A DNA stretch of 64,000 bases from an uncultured Alistipes sp. (GCA_947623305.1 CANQGQ010000003.1:62001-126000); one strand, 5' to 3'; positions 24,180 through 33,629 are shown, numbered from the stretch's first letter. Translations and numbers: made by a program. Notes: generated by a model not told the origin, from the letters alone.

Positions 24180-24220
24180 CAGTTACAAAAGCGATAGAAT
24201 AGTTAGATTCGAAGATATAT

Positions 24221-24293
<73 letters not shown>

Positions 24294-24296
24294 CTG

Positions 24297-24334
24297 AAAG
24301 GACGGTTCGATTAAATTTCGAACCGTCCTTTTTT
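24297..24334 (+). terminator. Terminator after tRNA-fMet
   Basis: AAAGGACGGTTCGA / TCGAACCGTCCTTT hairpin followed by T6. Confidence 0.85.
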
Positions 24335-24359
24335 GTGTTTAGGGCTGTCGGTCAGGGAG

Positions 24360-26147
24360 CTATTTCGAAACGGCGTCGGCGACGATCTCCGAAAGGTCGC
24401 GCACTTCGGCGTGCACGGCACCGCGGCCAAGTGCCTTTTTACAAAGCGGGCAAGCTGTAACGATGGTTCCGGCTCCGGTCGCCTCCAATTCGGCCGTTAC
24501 GGAACGAGCGATTTGCAACTGCTGACCGTCGGTGATGGCTGTATTGGCCACCGAAGAACCGCAACACAAAGCGTTTTCCCGCGTATCGACGGGCTCGAGC
24601 AACAAACCGATCGCCTCGATGACGGCACGCGGCTCATCGTAAATGCCGCTTCCGCGACCTAATTCGCAGGGGTCGTGATAGGTGAATTGGCCGGCGCCCC
24701 GTTCGATGGCGAGCCGTCCCGACTGGATCAGCCGGAAGATATATTGCGAATGATGCAACACCTCGATGCCGTCGAGCGCATAATCTTCGCGGAAAACTTT
24801 CAAGCAGATAGGACAGGAAGTTACTAAGGTCGTGATGCCGTGCTTGCGGAAGAGTTCCGTGTTGTATTCCCGCATTTTGCAGGCAGCATCGGTTTCACCG
24901 GCGAGTTTCAGCGGACGTCCGCAGCAGACGCTTCCGTCGCGGTCGGCCCACCAGACCTCCTCGCCCGCCGCATGGAAGATTCGTTCCATTGCCACAAGCG
25001 TGCGGGGGGTCAGCAAGGTCATGCAACCGGCGAAATAACCGACCTTTCCCGTGCCGGACGACCGATCGACCCCTTTCAGATAATCGTAACGACGTTCTGC
25101 GGGGATGTTGTGCAACCGGTCGCGCGAGTTGATGCGCAGCGTGTTGAGGTCGATCTGCACCGGACAGCGTTGGGCGCATCGTCCACAGAGCAGGCAGTTG
25201 TCGGCCACCTCCGCGCGAAGCATGCCGTAGCGGCGATCCCGCAGAAAATAGACCGATTGCACGTTATCGACCCCGAGCACGCTTTGCAGTTGGCAGGGGT
25301 CGATGCAGATGCCGCACCGCGAGCAGGCATCGACTTGAAACCGGTCGTAGGAGCTTTCCTTTTCGTCCGAGCGCAAGCGATAGCGCCGCAGAAAGATCAA
25401 GGGAATCTCCGTGAATATGTGCATGTAGCGTGAGAACGGCAGTGCCACGAAAAAGATGCCGAGACACGACGAATAGAACCACCATGCTACGCTTTCGAGC
25501 GTCAGCAGCGTCATCGTCGAAATGTGTTCGCCCATCCACGCTCCGATCGTGCCGGTCAGAAATCCGCCGCCTTCGTAGAGGGCGCACGTGGTGCTTTCGG
25601 CGATCAATCGGGCCGGAAAGATGAACCAAAGCGCCGAAAGGGCGATTCGGTCGCCGAGTACGTGTCTCGTCGTGCGACGCATGCCCATCCGTTTGGAAAA
25701 GAAACGTTTGCCCCATGCCAGCGCGACGCCCGAAAGGACGAACAGGAGCAACAAGTCCATGATGAATGCGAAGACCGGTTTGTGGGGCAGCCCCGTCGCG
25801 AAGTAGCGGAAAAAGACGTGGCCTTGCAGCGGCACCCAGCGGAATCCCACGTAGGCGATCGTCTCCGCCCACCCTACGGCGATCAGCAGGAACCATCCGA
25901 ATGCCAGCGACATATGCATGTAGCCCAGCAGCGGATTGACCCGAAAGATGCGGCGGTGCAGCAGCGATTCGCATACGACTTCGCCCGCTGCATCGAGTGT
26001 CGCACGTGTGGGAAGGCCGCATACGATGCGCTTCTTGTCGGCGCGTGGCAGCCGGTAGAGCCAGAGGCCCCATTTCCAGGCCAACGTGATGAACATCGCG
26101 ACGGCTCCGACGATGAACGGGATACAGAACGGTACGAAAAAGTTCAT
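24360..26147 (-). CDS. Membrane cytochrome b/HdrD-like fusion protein
   Basis: The 595-residue protein has about five membrane helices in residues 1-270 that resemble NarI/DsrM-type cytochrome b, with candidate haem histidines in GYMHMSLAFGW and RYMHIFTEIP. Next come two 4Fe-4S sites (CSRCGICIDPC, CLLCGRCAQRC). Two CCG domains of the HdrD/GlpC/DsrK type follow, with CCGRPLKL then CPICL, and CCGSSVANT then CPLCK. Fusion of both parts suggests electron transfer between a quinone pool and a soluble thiol/disulfide or Fe-S partner. It is the last gene of a five-gene Hdr-like operon, one base after the preceding stop. The physiological substrate cannot be deduced. Confidence 0.85.
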   Translation of the reverse strand: MNFFVPFCIPFIVGAVAMFITLAWKWGLWLYRLPRADKKRIVCGLPTRATLDAAGEVVCESLLHRRIFRVNPLLGYMHMSLAFGWFLLIAVGWAETIAYVGFRWVPLQGHVFFRYFATGLPHKPVFAFIMDLLLLFVLSGVALAWGKRFFSKRMGMRRTTRHVLGDRIALSALWFIFPARLIAESTTCALYEGGGFLTGTIGAWMGEHISTMTLLTLESVAWWFYSSCLGIFFVALPFSRYMHIFTEIPLIFLRRYRLRSDEKESSYDRFQVDACSRCGICIDPCQLQSVLGVDNVQSVYFLRDRRYGMLRAEVADNCLLCGRCAQRCPVQIDLNTLRINSRDRLHNIPAERRYDYLKGVDRSSGTGKVGYFAGCMTLLTPRTLVAMERIFHAAGEEVWWADRDGSVCCGRPLKLAGETDAACKMREYNTELFRKHGITTLVTSCPICLKVFREDYALDGIEVLHHSQYIFRLIQSGRLAIERGAGQFTYHDPCELGRGSGIYDEPRAVIEAIGLLLEPVDTRENALCCGSSVANTAITDGQQLQIARSVTAELEATGAGTIVTACPLCKKALGRGAVHAEVRDLSEIVADAVSK

Positions 26148-26148
26148 G

Positions 26149-26484
26149 TCAGAAATCCCCCAGTTTGCGTTTGATGAGCAGCACGACGCCGCGCGTGTTG
26201 ATGCCGCGCGGGCAAACCAACCGGCATTTACCGCAGAGCATGCACTTGTTCATCTCCTCGTAGGCGCCCTGGTATTCGCCGCGGCGCACCAGCGTGTGCA
26301 CCTTGCGGAAGTTGAATTCCGTCAGATTGCCGGCCGTGCAGACCGCCGTGCAGCTTCCGCAGCCGATGCAGGTTTGCAGTTCGGGCATCTCGCGCAGGAT
26401 TTCGTCGCTCTTGCGCAGGTTGTTGCGGTCGAGGTCGATGGCCCGAGGTTTGGAGATCGTATATCCGAAATGGATGGCTGCCAT
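26149..26484 (-). CDS. Small dicluster 4Fe-4S ferredoxin-like (HdrC-type) protein
   Basis: A 111-residue soluble protein with two 4Fe-4S motifs, CIGCGSCTAVC and CMLCGKCRLVC, in the HdrC spacing. It may act as the electron link between the flavoprotein gene upstream and the membrane subunit downstream. It may also replace the ferredoxin domains missing from the HdrA-like protein. Start MAAIHFGY at 26484 lies eight bases after the flavoprotein stop, so translation is probably coupled. Confidence 0.85.
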   Translation of the reverse strand: MAAIHFGYTISKPRAIDLDRNNLRKSDEILREMPELQTCIGCGSCTAVCTAGNLTEFNFRKVHTLVRRGEYQGAYEEMNKCMLCGKCRLVCPRGINTRGVVLLIKRKLGDF

Positions 26485-26492
26485 TGCGTGTC

Positions 26493-27503
26493 CTATGCTT
26501 TCGTCGTCAGATAATCGGCCACGGCATCGGCTGCGGCCGTGGCTTCGTTCACCGTTTCGCCGATGGTCTTGGGGGCGGTAACCGTACCGGCATAGAAGAT
26601 GCCTTCGACACCGCTCCGGACGTTCCCGAGAAAGAGATCTTTCGGTTGGAGGAAACCGCTCGGTGCCTGGTTCAGACCGTTGTCTGCGGCCCATGCGGCA
26701 TTCTGGTCGTTGGCCCGCATGCCGACGAGCAGCACGAGCAGGTCGACGCTCATGCGCAGCGGCCGGCCGGTCAGCGTATCTTCGGCCTTGATTTGCAGCC
26801 GGTTGTCGTGGGTCGGGGCGGCCTCCGAGATGCGTCCCCGCACGAAATGGATGCCGTATCGCTGTTGGGCTTCGCGGTAGAGTTCCTCGTAGCCCGGGCC
26901 GAACATGCGGATGTCCATGTAGAAATTGAATACGTCGGCCTCCGGAAAGAGCCGCCGCATTTCGATGGCCTGCTTGACGCCCGTAACGCAGCAAACGCGC
27001 GAACAGTGTTGCTGGCAGACCTTCTCATCGCGCGATCCCACACAGTGCAGGAAGGCGATGCGGCGCGGATGTTCGCCGGCTGCCTGGACGACCCGGCCTT
27101 CGTTGAAAAGCCGTTCGAGATCGGCCGAGGTAATGACCTTGTCGTAGATGCCGTAGCCGTATTCCTCTTTGATGCGGGCATCGAACAGCGTGAAGCCCGT
27201 GGCGACGACCACGGCATCGCACGTCAATACGCGGCCGTCGGAGAGTGTCGCCTGTCGATCGGTGAACGTCTCGACCGAGGTCGAAAGATGCACTCCGATG
27301 CGATTTTCGCGCACTTTCCGGCGCAGCTCGGTCAGTACGTCCGAAGCCGGCGTGAACGTGGGGAACAGCACGTGCCAATTGCGCAGTTTGCCGCCCAGTT
27401 CGTTTTCGCATTCGACGATGACCGGTTCGATACCTCGACGCACGAGGCACAGCGCCGTCTGCATCCCTGCGGGGCCTCCGCCTATGATGATTACTCTCTT
27501 CAT
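26493..27503 (-). CDS. HdrA-like FAD-binding subunit (short form)
   Basis: The 336-residue protein opens with the dinucleotide-binding motif IIIGGGPAGMQTA and the ECENELGGKL strand typical of HdrA. It has the family cluster segment CVGSRDEKVCQQHCSRVCC and a C-terminal GTVTAPKTIGETVNEA FAD-closing motif. Unlike methanogen HdrA it lacks the cysteine site after the FPT segment (FPTFTPASD here) and has no C-terminal ferredoxin domains. A separate small ferredoxin follows. In HdrABC complexes this subunit bifurcates or transfers electrons from its FAD. Confidence 0.87.
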   Translation of the reverse strand: MKRVIIIGGGPAGMQTALCLVRRGIEPVIVECENELGGKLRNWHVLFPTFTPASDVLTELRRKVRENRIGVHLSTSVETFTDRQATLSDGRVLTCDAVVVATGFTLFDARIKEEYGYGIYDKVITSADLERLFNEGRVVQAAGEHPRRIAFLHCVGSRDEKVCQQHCSRVCCVTGVKQAIEMRRLFPEADVFNFYMDIRMFGPGYEELYREAQQRYGIHFVRGRISEAAPTHDNRLQIKAEDTLTGRPLRMSVDLLVLLVGMRANDQNAAWAADNGLNQAPSGFLQPKDLFLGNVRSGVEGIFYAGTVTAPKTIGETVNEATAAADAVADYLTTKA

Positions 27504-27507
27504 TTAC

Positions 27508-28593
27508 CTATTCGCGCATGTCGTAAACCAAATCCGATTGACCGCAGTTGACCGCCGCCGTCTCGGGTTTGCCGATGAATTTTCCGTTGCGGCCCAAATA
27601 CTTGGCTGCGGGATCGTAGTCGATGCCCATTTTGTCCAGCAGCGGTTCGACATCGACCTGGTGCATCTGCATGCCCAGTCGCCAGGGGTCGTAACCCAAG
27701 ACCAATCCGGCCATCTCCTCGTAGGTCAGCACCGGAATTCCGTGTCCGTCTTCGCCGTAGGTCGTGCCCTCCATCTCGGCGATCGCATACTGCCATTTGT
27801 CGAGGAACATCGCGCAGCCCGGACAGTTGGCCACGATGAAATCGGGTTTGTAGGGGGCCATGCTCTCCAACTTCTTGTGCGAATTGGCGATCGAATAGCC
27901 GCGATTGGCCTGCACCAGATAGTTGCGGAATCCGAATCCGCAGCAGTGGCGTCGTTCGGGATAGTCGACGCATTCGCCGCCCCATGCCTCGATCATACCG
28001 GCCAGCACGTAGGGGAATTCCGATCCGCCGATGCCCGATTTCGGGAAAATTTTGGCGTAGTGGCAGCCGATGTGCTCCACCACGCGCAGCGGTTCGCCCG
28101 TCGCGACGTTCACCAGCCGACGTTTGGCCCGCGCGGCGATCTCGTCGCGGAAATGAAATACGATGTCGGAGGTATGGGCGAGGCTGGCGGGTTTCACGAA
28201 TTCGCGCCCCGTCGCCTTGCGCAGGTGTTCGCGGGTGCGTTCTTCGGTCTCGGGAAATTCCTGCCACGTGGCGAGTATCTCGGTATAGATGCCGAATGAG
28301 GTGATGCACGACGTAACGAAATTTTCGTAGCCCGCTTCGTTCATCAGCGAGAACTGACGGGCGACCACCGTCATGATGGTTTCCAACGGCACGATGTCCG
28401 AGTGGTAGCCGATGCCCGTGCAGGAGGAGTGTTTCGGATCGTCGAGCAAATCCCGACCCAGGTCGCGGGTCAGAATGTCGATGAACGCCCGTTCGCTACC
28501 CGGGAAAAAGTTCTGACGGATGCAGCTGCGTGCATAGTAGTAGCGATCGTCGGCGATCTGTTTTTGATAGTCCTGCCAGCTGTTGCGTTTCAT
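27508..28593 (-). CDS. HdrB-like CCG-domain subunit
   Basis: A 361-residue CCG-domain protein. It shows SSCTGIGYHSDI, a middle HIGCHYAKIFP and the cluster motif HCCGFGF followed by ANCPGCAMF. These match the cysteine-rich domains that hold the noncubane 4Fe-4S clusters in HdrB, where disulfide reduction occurs. Its ATG overlaps the TGA of the upstream HdrC-like gene, and the HdrA-like gene starts four bases after its stop. This is the likely catalytic subunit; the substrate is unknown, as the organism is not a methanogen. Confidence 0.87.
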   Translation of the reverse strand: MKRNSWQDYQKQIADDRYYYARSCIRQNFFPGSERAFIDILTRDLGRDLLDDPKHSSCTGIGYHSDIVPLETIMTVVARQFSLMNEAGYENFVTSCITSFGIYTEILATWQEFPETEERTREHLRKATGREFVKPASLAHTSDIVFHFRDEIAARAKRRLVNVATGEPLRVVEHIGCHYAKIFPKSGIGGSEFPYVLAGMIEAWGGECVDYPERRHCCGFGFRNYLVQANRGYSIANSHKKLESMAPYKPDFIVANCPGCAMFLDKWQYAIAEMEGTTYGEDGHGIPVLTYEEMAGLVLGYDPWRLGMQMHQVDVEPLLDKMGIDYDPAAKYLGRNGKFIGKPETAAVNCGQSDLVYDMRE

Positions 28594-29285
28594 GATTCGT
28601 TGCTGTTGGTTCGGAATACATCCATCATGTAACGGTCGTCGGCGCCTTGCTCGTACCCCATTTCGCGGGCCTTGCGATCGGAGTGCCGTTCGATGGTCTC
28701 GAACAGCTCCGTGCCGCCGCTTTCATCGAAAATGCGATGGATTTCGTCGAGCGATTCCGCATCGAGCTTGCGCAGGGCGCCCGCACCTTCGCGTCGATAG
28801 ACCGGCGTGAAACAGCCGTAGACTTCGCGGTCGTGGTCGTGGATCCATTGCCATACGGGGCCTTGTTCAGGATGCAGTTCGGGTTTGACCAATTTCGGGA
28901 CGATGCAATAACCCGTGCGGAGGATGTTTTCACCGATGGTACGTTTGAGAGCCAGTTGCTGGCGGCCTTTTTCGCTTTCGACGAAGAAACCCAATTTTTG
29001 CGAGAGCGTGCGCAGGGCTTGAATGACATACCCGGGGGTATTGCCTCGCGGGCAGCGCGGCCGGCACGACATGCACTCGCCGCAATACCAGATGGTATCG
29101 CTCTTGAGCAGGCGTTCGATAGCTTCGTCATCGCGGGTCTGGACGATGCTGACGATCTGGCGCGGATCGTAGTTGTAAAACTCCGCCGCAGGGCATACCC
29201 CTGTGCAAACGCCGCAGTTCATGCATGCATGCAACCCCTCGCGGAACCGCACGTCCTTCATCAGCCTATCGAAATAGTTTGCCAT
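28590..29285 (-). CDS. HdrC-like dicluster 4Fe-4S subunit
   Basis: The first gene of the operon. The 231-residue protein has the two HdrC clusters CMNCGVCTGVC (near residue 21) and CGECMSCRPRC (near residue 70). About 130 extra C-terminal residues follow that standard HdrC proteins lack. It would pass electrons between the FAD subunit and the CCG subunit. The promoter element TACCTTTG is 22 bases upstream. Confidence 0.85.
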   Translation of the reverse strand: MANYFDRLMKDVRFREGLHACMNCGVCTGVCPAAEFYNYDPRQIVSIVQTRDDEAIERLLKSDTIWYCGECMSCRPRCPRGNTPGYVIQALRTLSQKLGFFVESEKGRQQLALKRTIGENILRTGYCIVPKLVKPELHPEQGPVWQWIHDHDREVYGCFTPVYRREGAGALRKLDAESLDEIHRIFDESGGTELFETIERHSDRKAREMGYEQGADDRYMMDVFRTNSNES

Positions 29286-29307
29286 CTCCGCAAAACCTTT
29301 GCATCGG

Positions 29308-29315
29308 CAAAGGTA
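29308..29315 (-). promoter_or_regulatory. -7 promoter element of the Hdr-like operon
   Basis: TACCTTTG on the minus strand, 22 bases before the first start codon. Confidence 0.6.
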
Positions 29316-29400
29316 GGGATTCCTTGCGGTTCGCGGGGTGGTATAAATACCTAATTATGCTGTTTTTTGTCGTTGAAAGTTCATCGGATGCGCAATTCGG

Positions 29401-29880
29401 TCAGCGTCGTTCATAAGTCTCGAAGGCGAACGGATAAGGATAGTCGGCACCGCACGGATGCGTCTCCGATGCCACGAGCCGCCATTCGTCGACAGACCAG
29501 TCGGGAAAGCGGGTGTCGCCCTCGTAGGCATGTCCGACGCGCGTCAGATAGAACCGGTCGGCGAGGGGCAGGGCTTCCGCGTAGATTTGAGCGCCGCCGA
29601 TGATGAACAGTTCTTCGGCTGCCGGAAAGAGTGCCGAAGCCTCCTCCAACGAATGCACCACCGTGCAGCCAGCGACCGCCAACGGTTGTCGCGTGATGAT
29701 TACGTTCGTTCGGTTCGGCAGCGGCCGTCCGAGCGATTCGTAGGTTTTGCGGCCCATCACGACCGGATGCCCCGTCGTCAGCGCCTTGAACCGCCGCAAA
29801 TCTTCCGAAATATGCCAAAGCAGCCGATTCCGGTCGCCGATGACGCCGTTTTCCGCAACGGCTGCGATGAGAGAGAGCAT
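29401..29880 (-). CDS. folA: Dihydrofolate reductase
   Basis: Reduces dihydrofolate to tetrahydrofolate with NADPH, regenerating the cofactor consumed by thymidylate synthase, whose gene lies 52 bases upstream on the same strand. The 159-residue protein has SLIAAVAENGVIG, LLWHISEDLRRFK, VVMGRKTYESLGRPLPNR and the FIIGGAQIYAEAL nucleotide-binding block, all standard for chromosomal DHFR. Confidence 0.97.
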   Translation of the reverse strand: MLSLIAAVAENGVIGDRNRLLWHISEDLRRFKALTTGHPVVMGRKTYESLGRPLPNRTNVIITRQPLAVAGCTVVHSLEEASALFPAAEELFIIGGAQIYAEALPLADRFYLTRVGHAYEGDTRFPDWSVDEWRLVASETHPCGADYPYPFAFETYERR

Positions 29881-29932
29881 GGTTTTCGTCTTTTGGTCGG
29901 AGTGAAAAATCGGAACGAATCGTACGCGGCGG

Positions 29933-30832
29933 TCAGAACGACATCGGGGCCTTGATCGCGGGCCAGGGATCGTAGCCCTCCAGCGTGAAATCGTCGTACC
30001 GGAAGTCGAACAGCGACTTCACCGTCGGATTCAACCGCATGCGAGGCAGCGAACGCGGGGTGCGCGACAGTTGTTCGCGCGCCTGCTCCAAATGATTCAG
30101 ATAGAGATGCGTATCGCCCAATGTGTGTACGAATTCACCCGCCTCGAGCCCGCATACCTGTGCCGTCATCAGCGTAAGCAGCGCATACGATGCGATGTTG
30201 AACGGTACGCCGAGAAACGTATCGGCGCTCCGCTGGTAGAGCTGGCACGACAGCCGCCCTTCGGCCACGTAGAACTGGAACAGCACATGGCACGGCGGCA
30301 GGGCCATATCGGCCACTTCGGCCACGTTCCAGGCCGACACGAGGATGCGGCGCGATTCGGGATTCATGCGGATGAGTTCCACCGCCTGCGCGATTTGGTC
30401 GATGGTGCCGCCGTTCGGAGCGGGCCACGACCGCCATTGATAGCCGTAAACGTGGTTGAGGTCGCCGAAGCGATAGCCCGCAACGGGCGATTCGCGTCCG
30501 TCTTGGGCGGCTTGCAGGAAAGCGTCGCGGTCGAGGACCGGCACCCCCAGCTGTTCGCACAATTCGTTGTAATAGCGATAGGCGTCGTTATCCCAAATGT
30601 GCACGCCGTTGTCCACCAAGTATTTGATGTTCGTATCGCCGCGCAGGAACCACAGCAGCTCGTGGATGATGCCCTTCAGAAAGACCTTTTTCGTGGTGAG
30701 CAGCGGAAACCCTTCGCGCAGGTCGAAACGCATCTGATGGCCGAAAACACTTTTCGTACCCGTACCCGTACGGTCGCCGCGGACGACGCCTTCGGTCAGA
30801 ATCCGTCGCAGGAGATCTTGGTATTGTTTCAT
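29933..30832 (-). CDS. thyA: Thymidylate synthase
   Basis: Methylates dUMP to dTMP using methylene-tetrahydrofolate. The 299-residue protein opens with [23 protein letters not shown]. It carries the catalytic cysteine in [12 protein letters not shown], the dUMP-binding [22 protein letters not shown] and a C-terminal PMSF close to the usual AV end. Its start overlaps the lpxH stop by four bases (ATGA). Confidence 0.97.
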   Translation of the reverse strand: MKQYQDLLRRILTEGVVRGDRTGTGTKSVFGHQMRFDLREGFPLLTTKKVFLKGIIHELLWFLRGDTNIKYLVDNGVHIWDNDAYRYYNELCEQLGVPVLDRDAFLQAAQDGRESPVAGYRFGDLNHVYGYQWRSWPAPNGGTIDQIAQAVELIRMNPESRRILVSAWNVAEVADMALPPCHVLFQFYVAEGRLSCQLYQRSADTFLGVPFNIASYALLTLMTAQVCGLEAGEFVHTLGDTHLYLNHLEQAREQLSRTPRSLPRMRLNPTVKSLFDFRYDDFTLEGYDPWPAIKAPMSF

Positions 30833-31596
30833 GGTTCGAGCATTTCGAGGGTGAGCATGCCGTTGTCATCGAGTACCGCATAGGAGGGGCATTTTTCCCA
30901 ACCGCCCAGATCGACCACGTGCAACGTGCCGTCGCGATAATCGCGCGGAAAGTGCATGTGTCCGAAGACGAAATGGTCGACACGGTGGGTTTCGGCGTAG
31001 CGGCGAGCGAACCCGATCAACGGTTCGGTGAGCGATTCGTCGAATCCCTGCGGCCCGGCGTGCGTTTTGCGCGATCGGCCGCTCCACCAATGCCCGAAGC
31101 GCATCGCCCAGTCGGGGTGCACGCCCCACGAAAAGAGCCAGCGCAAGGTGCGCGAACGGAAAATCCGGTTCAACAAACGAGGCTCTCGGCCGACGCCCAT
31201 GTGGTCGCCGTGGGCCAAAAAGAGGCGTTGCCCTTTTAGCTCCAGCAGACGAGGGGCCGTGTAGACCTCCAATCCGCATTCGCGTTGGAAATAGTCGCGC
31301 ACCCACATATCGTGGTTGCCCGTGAAGAAACCGATGCGGATGCCGCGGTCGGTCAGTTCGGCCAGCTTGGCCAACGTCCGGACGAATCCTTTGGGTACCA
31401 CGCGGCGGTATTCGAACCAGAAATCGAAAACATCGCCCAAGAGGAAGATCGCTTCGGCATCGACGGCCGCACGGTCGAGCCACGCCACGAACCGGCGTTC
31501 GTTCATGCGTGCGAAATCCGCATCGCCACCGCCCAGATGGATGTCCGCGGCGAAATAGATGCGTTTGGCTTCGGTATGTTCCGTCTGTTCCGTCAT
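30829..31596 (-). CDS. lpxH: UDP-2,3-diacylglucosamine diphosphatase
   Basis: Hydrolyses UDP-2,3-diacylglucosamine to lipid X in lipid A synthesis. The 255-residue calcineurin-like phosphoesterase shows the metal motifs [20 protein letters not shown] and LAHGDHMG, with a later FGHMHFP. The [10 protein letters not shown] and [14 protein letters not shown] segments are LpxH-like. It may share a transcript with the lipoprotein upstream (28-base gap) and is coupled to thyA downstream. Confidence 0.93.
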   Translation of the reverse strand: MTEQTEHTEAKRIYFAADIHLGGGDADFARMNERRFVAWLDRAAVDAEAIFLLGDVFDFWFEYRRVVPKGFVRTLAKLAELTDRGIRIGFFTGNHDMWVRDYFQRECGLEVYTAPRLLELKGQRLFLAHGDHMGVGREPRLLNRIFRSRTLRWLFSWGVHPDWAMRFGHWWSGRSRKTHAGPQGFDESLTEPLIGFARRYAETHRVDHFVFGHMHFPRDYRDGTLHVVDLGGWEKCPSYAVLDDNGMLTLEMLEP

Positions 31597-31624
31597 GTCG
31601 TCCGTGCGCGAAGCGGGCAGGCCG

Positions 31625-32767
31625 CTATCGGGTCAGTTCGTCGAGTTTGGCCTCCAAACTTTTGCCGTAGATGTCGCGGGCGACGAGCGTTCCCTCTTTG
31701 TCGATCAGAAAGTTGGTCGGCAGTTTCTGTACGTTGTACATGCCGAGCGAGGTCGATGCTTTGCCGCGCAGATCGCTCACCGAAATCCAAGGCAGCCGCT
31801 GTTCCTGCACTGCCGTGATCCACAGCGGTTTCGAGGTGTCGATGGCGACCTGATAGACTTCGAACGGCGTATTCGATTCGGCGTATTTGGCGTAAATCTC
31901 CTTCAGTTCGGCGTTGAGCGCATTGCTGTTGCCCAATTCCGCCGACCAGAAGTCGAGCAGGATGACCTTGCCCGCGAGCGACGAGAGCCGGATCGGTTTG
32001 CCGTAGATGTCCGGCATCTCCAGATCGGGATAGCCTGTTTCGGCGATGTTCGACGACAGATTGATGCGGGCGTCCATGCGGGTGATTTCGGCCAGCAGCG
32101 ATTGCAGATAGGGCGATTCGGGATAGCTCTGTTCGAGGGCCTCGGCCACCGTGCGGAAATAGACCACGTCGCTGTCGCCGTTGAACAAATAGGTGTCGCC
32201 CGGCAACCGTTGATAGAGGGCATAGACCGCCGCCAACGACGCCTTGTTTTCGATGATGAAATGCAGCTGTTCGCGACGGATGCGGTAGTATTCCGCCGTG
32301 TATTCTTTGAGCAGCGCCTTGCGGTCGGCCTCCGACAGTCCCGCGTTCGAGAGCCGCAGGGCGAGTTTATCGAGGTTCTGGGCGCCCGTTACGAACGGTT
32401 GGTAGAATCGACGCAACAGTTCCGACTCTTCGGAACCTTCGACCGTGTAGTTGCGCACGACGTTCCCCACCGAACTGACCGTCAGCCGGTCGCCGGCCGC
32501 GAGAAAGAGCGGAATCCGTTCGCCGTTGTAGATGATATTGTAAAGGGCGGGCGATTGAGGCGCCGTTTTCAAGAACAGCCGGTAGTTTCCCTCTTTGTCC
32601 AATGCGGTGGAGTCGATGACGGATTGTGCCAATGGCGTAACCTGTTCCAGATAGACGGTCTTGGCATCGTTGCCGACGAAACGTCCCGAAATCCGGACTT
32701 TCGACGAACGGCATCCGCACAGCAACAGAGCAGCGGACAATGCAAGCAGAACGGTTGATTTCTTCAT
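31625..32767 (-). CDS. DUF4369/thioredoxin-fold lipoprotein lacking redox cysteines
   Basis: The 380-residue lipoprotein has the lipobox LLLCGC, an N-terminal DUF4369-type beta domain (residues about 25-120), a helical middle and a C-terminal AhpC/TSA-TlpA-like domain. The active-site position, normally WCxxC, reads DFWSAELGNSNAL, so no redox cysteines are present. The cis-proline region (KLPTNFLID) and the strand LPWISVSDLRG are kept. It is therefore unlikely to be a thiol reductase despite the fold. The start at 32767 (MKKST) places the lipobox correctly; 32776 is an alternative. Confidence 0.82.
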   Translation of the reverse strand: MKKSTVLLALSAALLLCGCRSSKVRISGRFVGNDAKTVYLEQVTPLAQSVIDSTALDKEGNYRLFLKTAPQSPALYNIIYNGERIPLFLAAGDRLTVSSVGNVVRNYTVEGSEESELLRRFYQPFVTGAQNLDKLALRLSNAGLSEADRKALLKEYTAEYYRIRREQLHFIIENKASLAAVYALYQRLPGDTYLFNGDSDVVYFRTVAEALEQSYPESPYLQSLLAEITRMDARINLSSNIAETGYPDLEMPDIYGKPIRLSSLAGKVILLDFWSAELGNSNALNAELKEIYAKYAESNTPFEVYQVAIDTSKPLWITAVQEQRLPWISVSDLRGKASTSLGMYNVQKLPTNFLIDKEGTLVARDIYGKSLEAKLDELTR

Positions 32768-32801
32768 TGAATCCATGCTGAAAAAATTGCAAATAAACAG
32801 A

Positions 32802-32809
32802 CAAATATA
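32802..32809 (-). promoter_or_regulatory. -7 promoter element of the thioredoxin-fold lipoprotein gene
   Basis: TATATTTG on the minus strand, about 35 bases before the chosen start. Confidence 0.55.
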
Positions 32810-32833
32810 GCTTTTTCCTCTGAATAACGAAAA

Positions 32834-33517
32834 TTACTTCGAAGAATTGCGATGAGGGCCGTTGTTTTTCTGAAAATTGCGATTGTTGTGCTGGTTGCGG
32901 TTGTGCGGCATACGTTGTTGCTGACGCATGGGGCCCCGCTGCGGACGTGCCGAATAGTGCTGTTTATAGTCGCTTCGGAGATTATTCAGGGCTTCTTCAT
33001 CAATTTTTATAGCACCTTCGGACATCCGTTTGATGTCTCTGACGATCACCTCGTTGTTGGGGTGCTCCTGGTTGTACTCGTAGCTTTTCGTGCGCATGTA
33101 GCGGGCCAGGTTGTCCACCGTGCGCGATACCAACTGCGGGTCGTGGGCATCGGCTAATTTCCGGATCATCTGCTCGACGTATTTGCCGTAGTGCTTGTAG
33201 CCGATGCGGCTCTGCGTGTAGCGCATGGCGTGGGGCGTCATGGTCAGCTCCTGGCGCGATGGACGCGGGTAGGGAGAATCCACATCCAGCTGAAAATCAG
33301 ACATGATAAAGAGGTGATCCCACAGTTTGTGGGTGAAATCGGCCGTATCGCGCAGCAGCGGAAAGAGGTTGCCCATGACGGCAATGACGGCCCGTGCCTG
33401 ACGGGTGCGTTCGCGGCGGTCTTCGATCTTCGAAAGCGAGTCGATCATTTCGTGGATGTGCCGTCCGTATTCGGGCAGAAACAATTTGCGTCGCGTGTAG
33501 TTGTAATTCTTTTTCAT
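32834..33517 (-). CDS. DUF4290 family protein
   Basis: A conserved Bacteroidota protein of unknown function. The 227-residue protein starts MKKNYNYTRRKLFLPEYGRH and includes the family signature RAVIAVMGNLFPLLRD, then THKLWDHLFIMSDFQLD. It has no signal peptide or membrane segment. The last 30 residues are a basic, Q/N/H-rich tail (RNQHNNRNFQKN), which could bind nucleic acid, by inference. The start at 33517 is chosen because the conserved block begins there; the open frame upstream is not conserved in character. Confidence 0.88.
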   Translation of the reverse strand: MKKNYNYTRRKLFLPEYGRHIHEMIDSLSKIEDRRERTRQARAVIAVMGNLFPLLRDTADFTHKLWDHLFIMSDFQLDVDSPYPRPSRQELTMTPHAMRYTQSRIGYKHYGKYVEQMIRKLADAHDPQLVSRTVDNLARYMRTKSYEYNQEHPNNEVIVRDIKRMSEGAIKIDEEALNNLRSDYKQHYSARPQRGPMRQQQRMPHNRNQHNNRNFQKNNGPHRNSSK

Positions 33518-33629
33518 AAAGTTACTGGTAATCGGATCGTGTCGTTTGCGGTCGGCGGCGTGCTCCGTTCGGGCTTCGCCGATCGTCGGTTTCGACCTCA
33601 TTTTTCGGTTTTTCCCTCGACGGGCGAAA

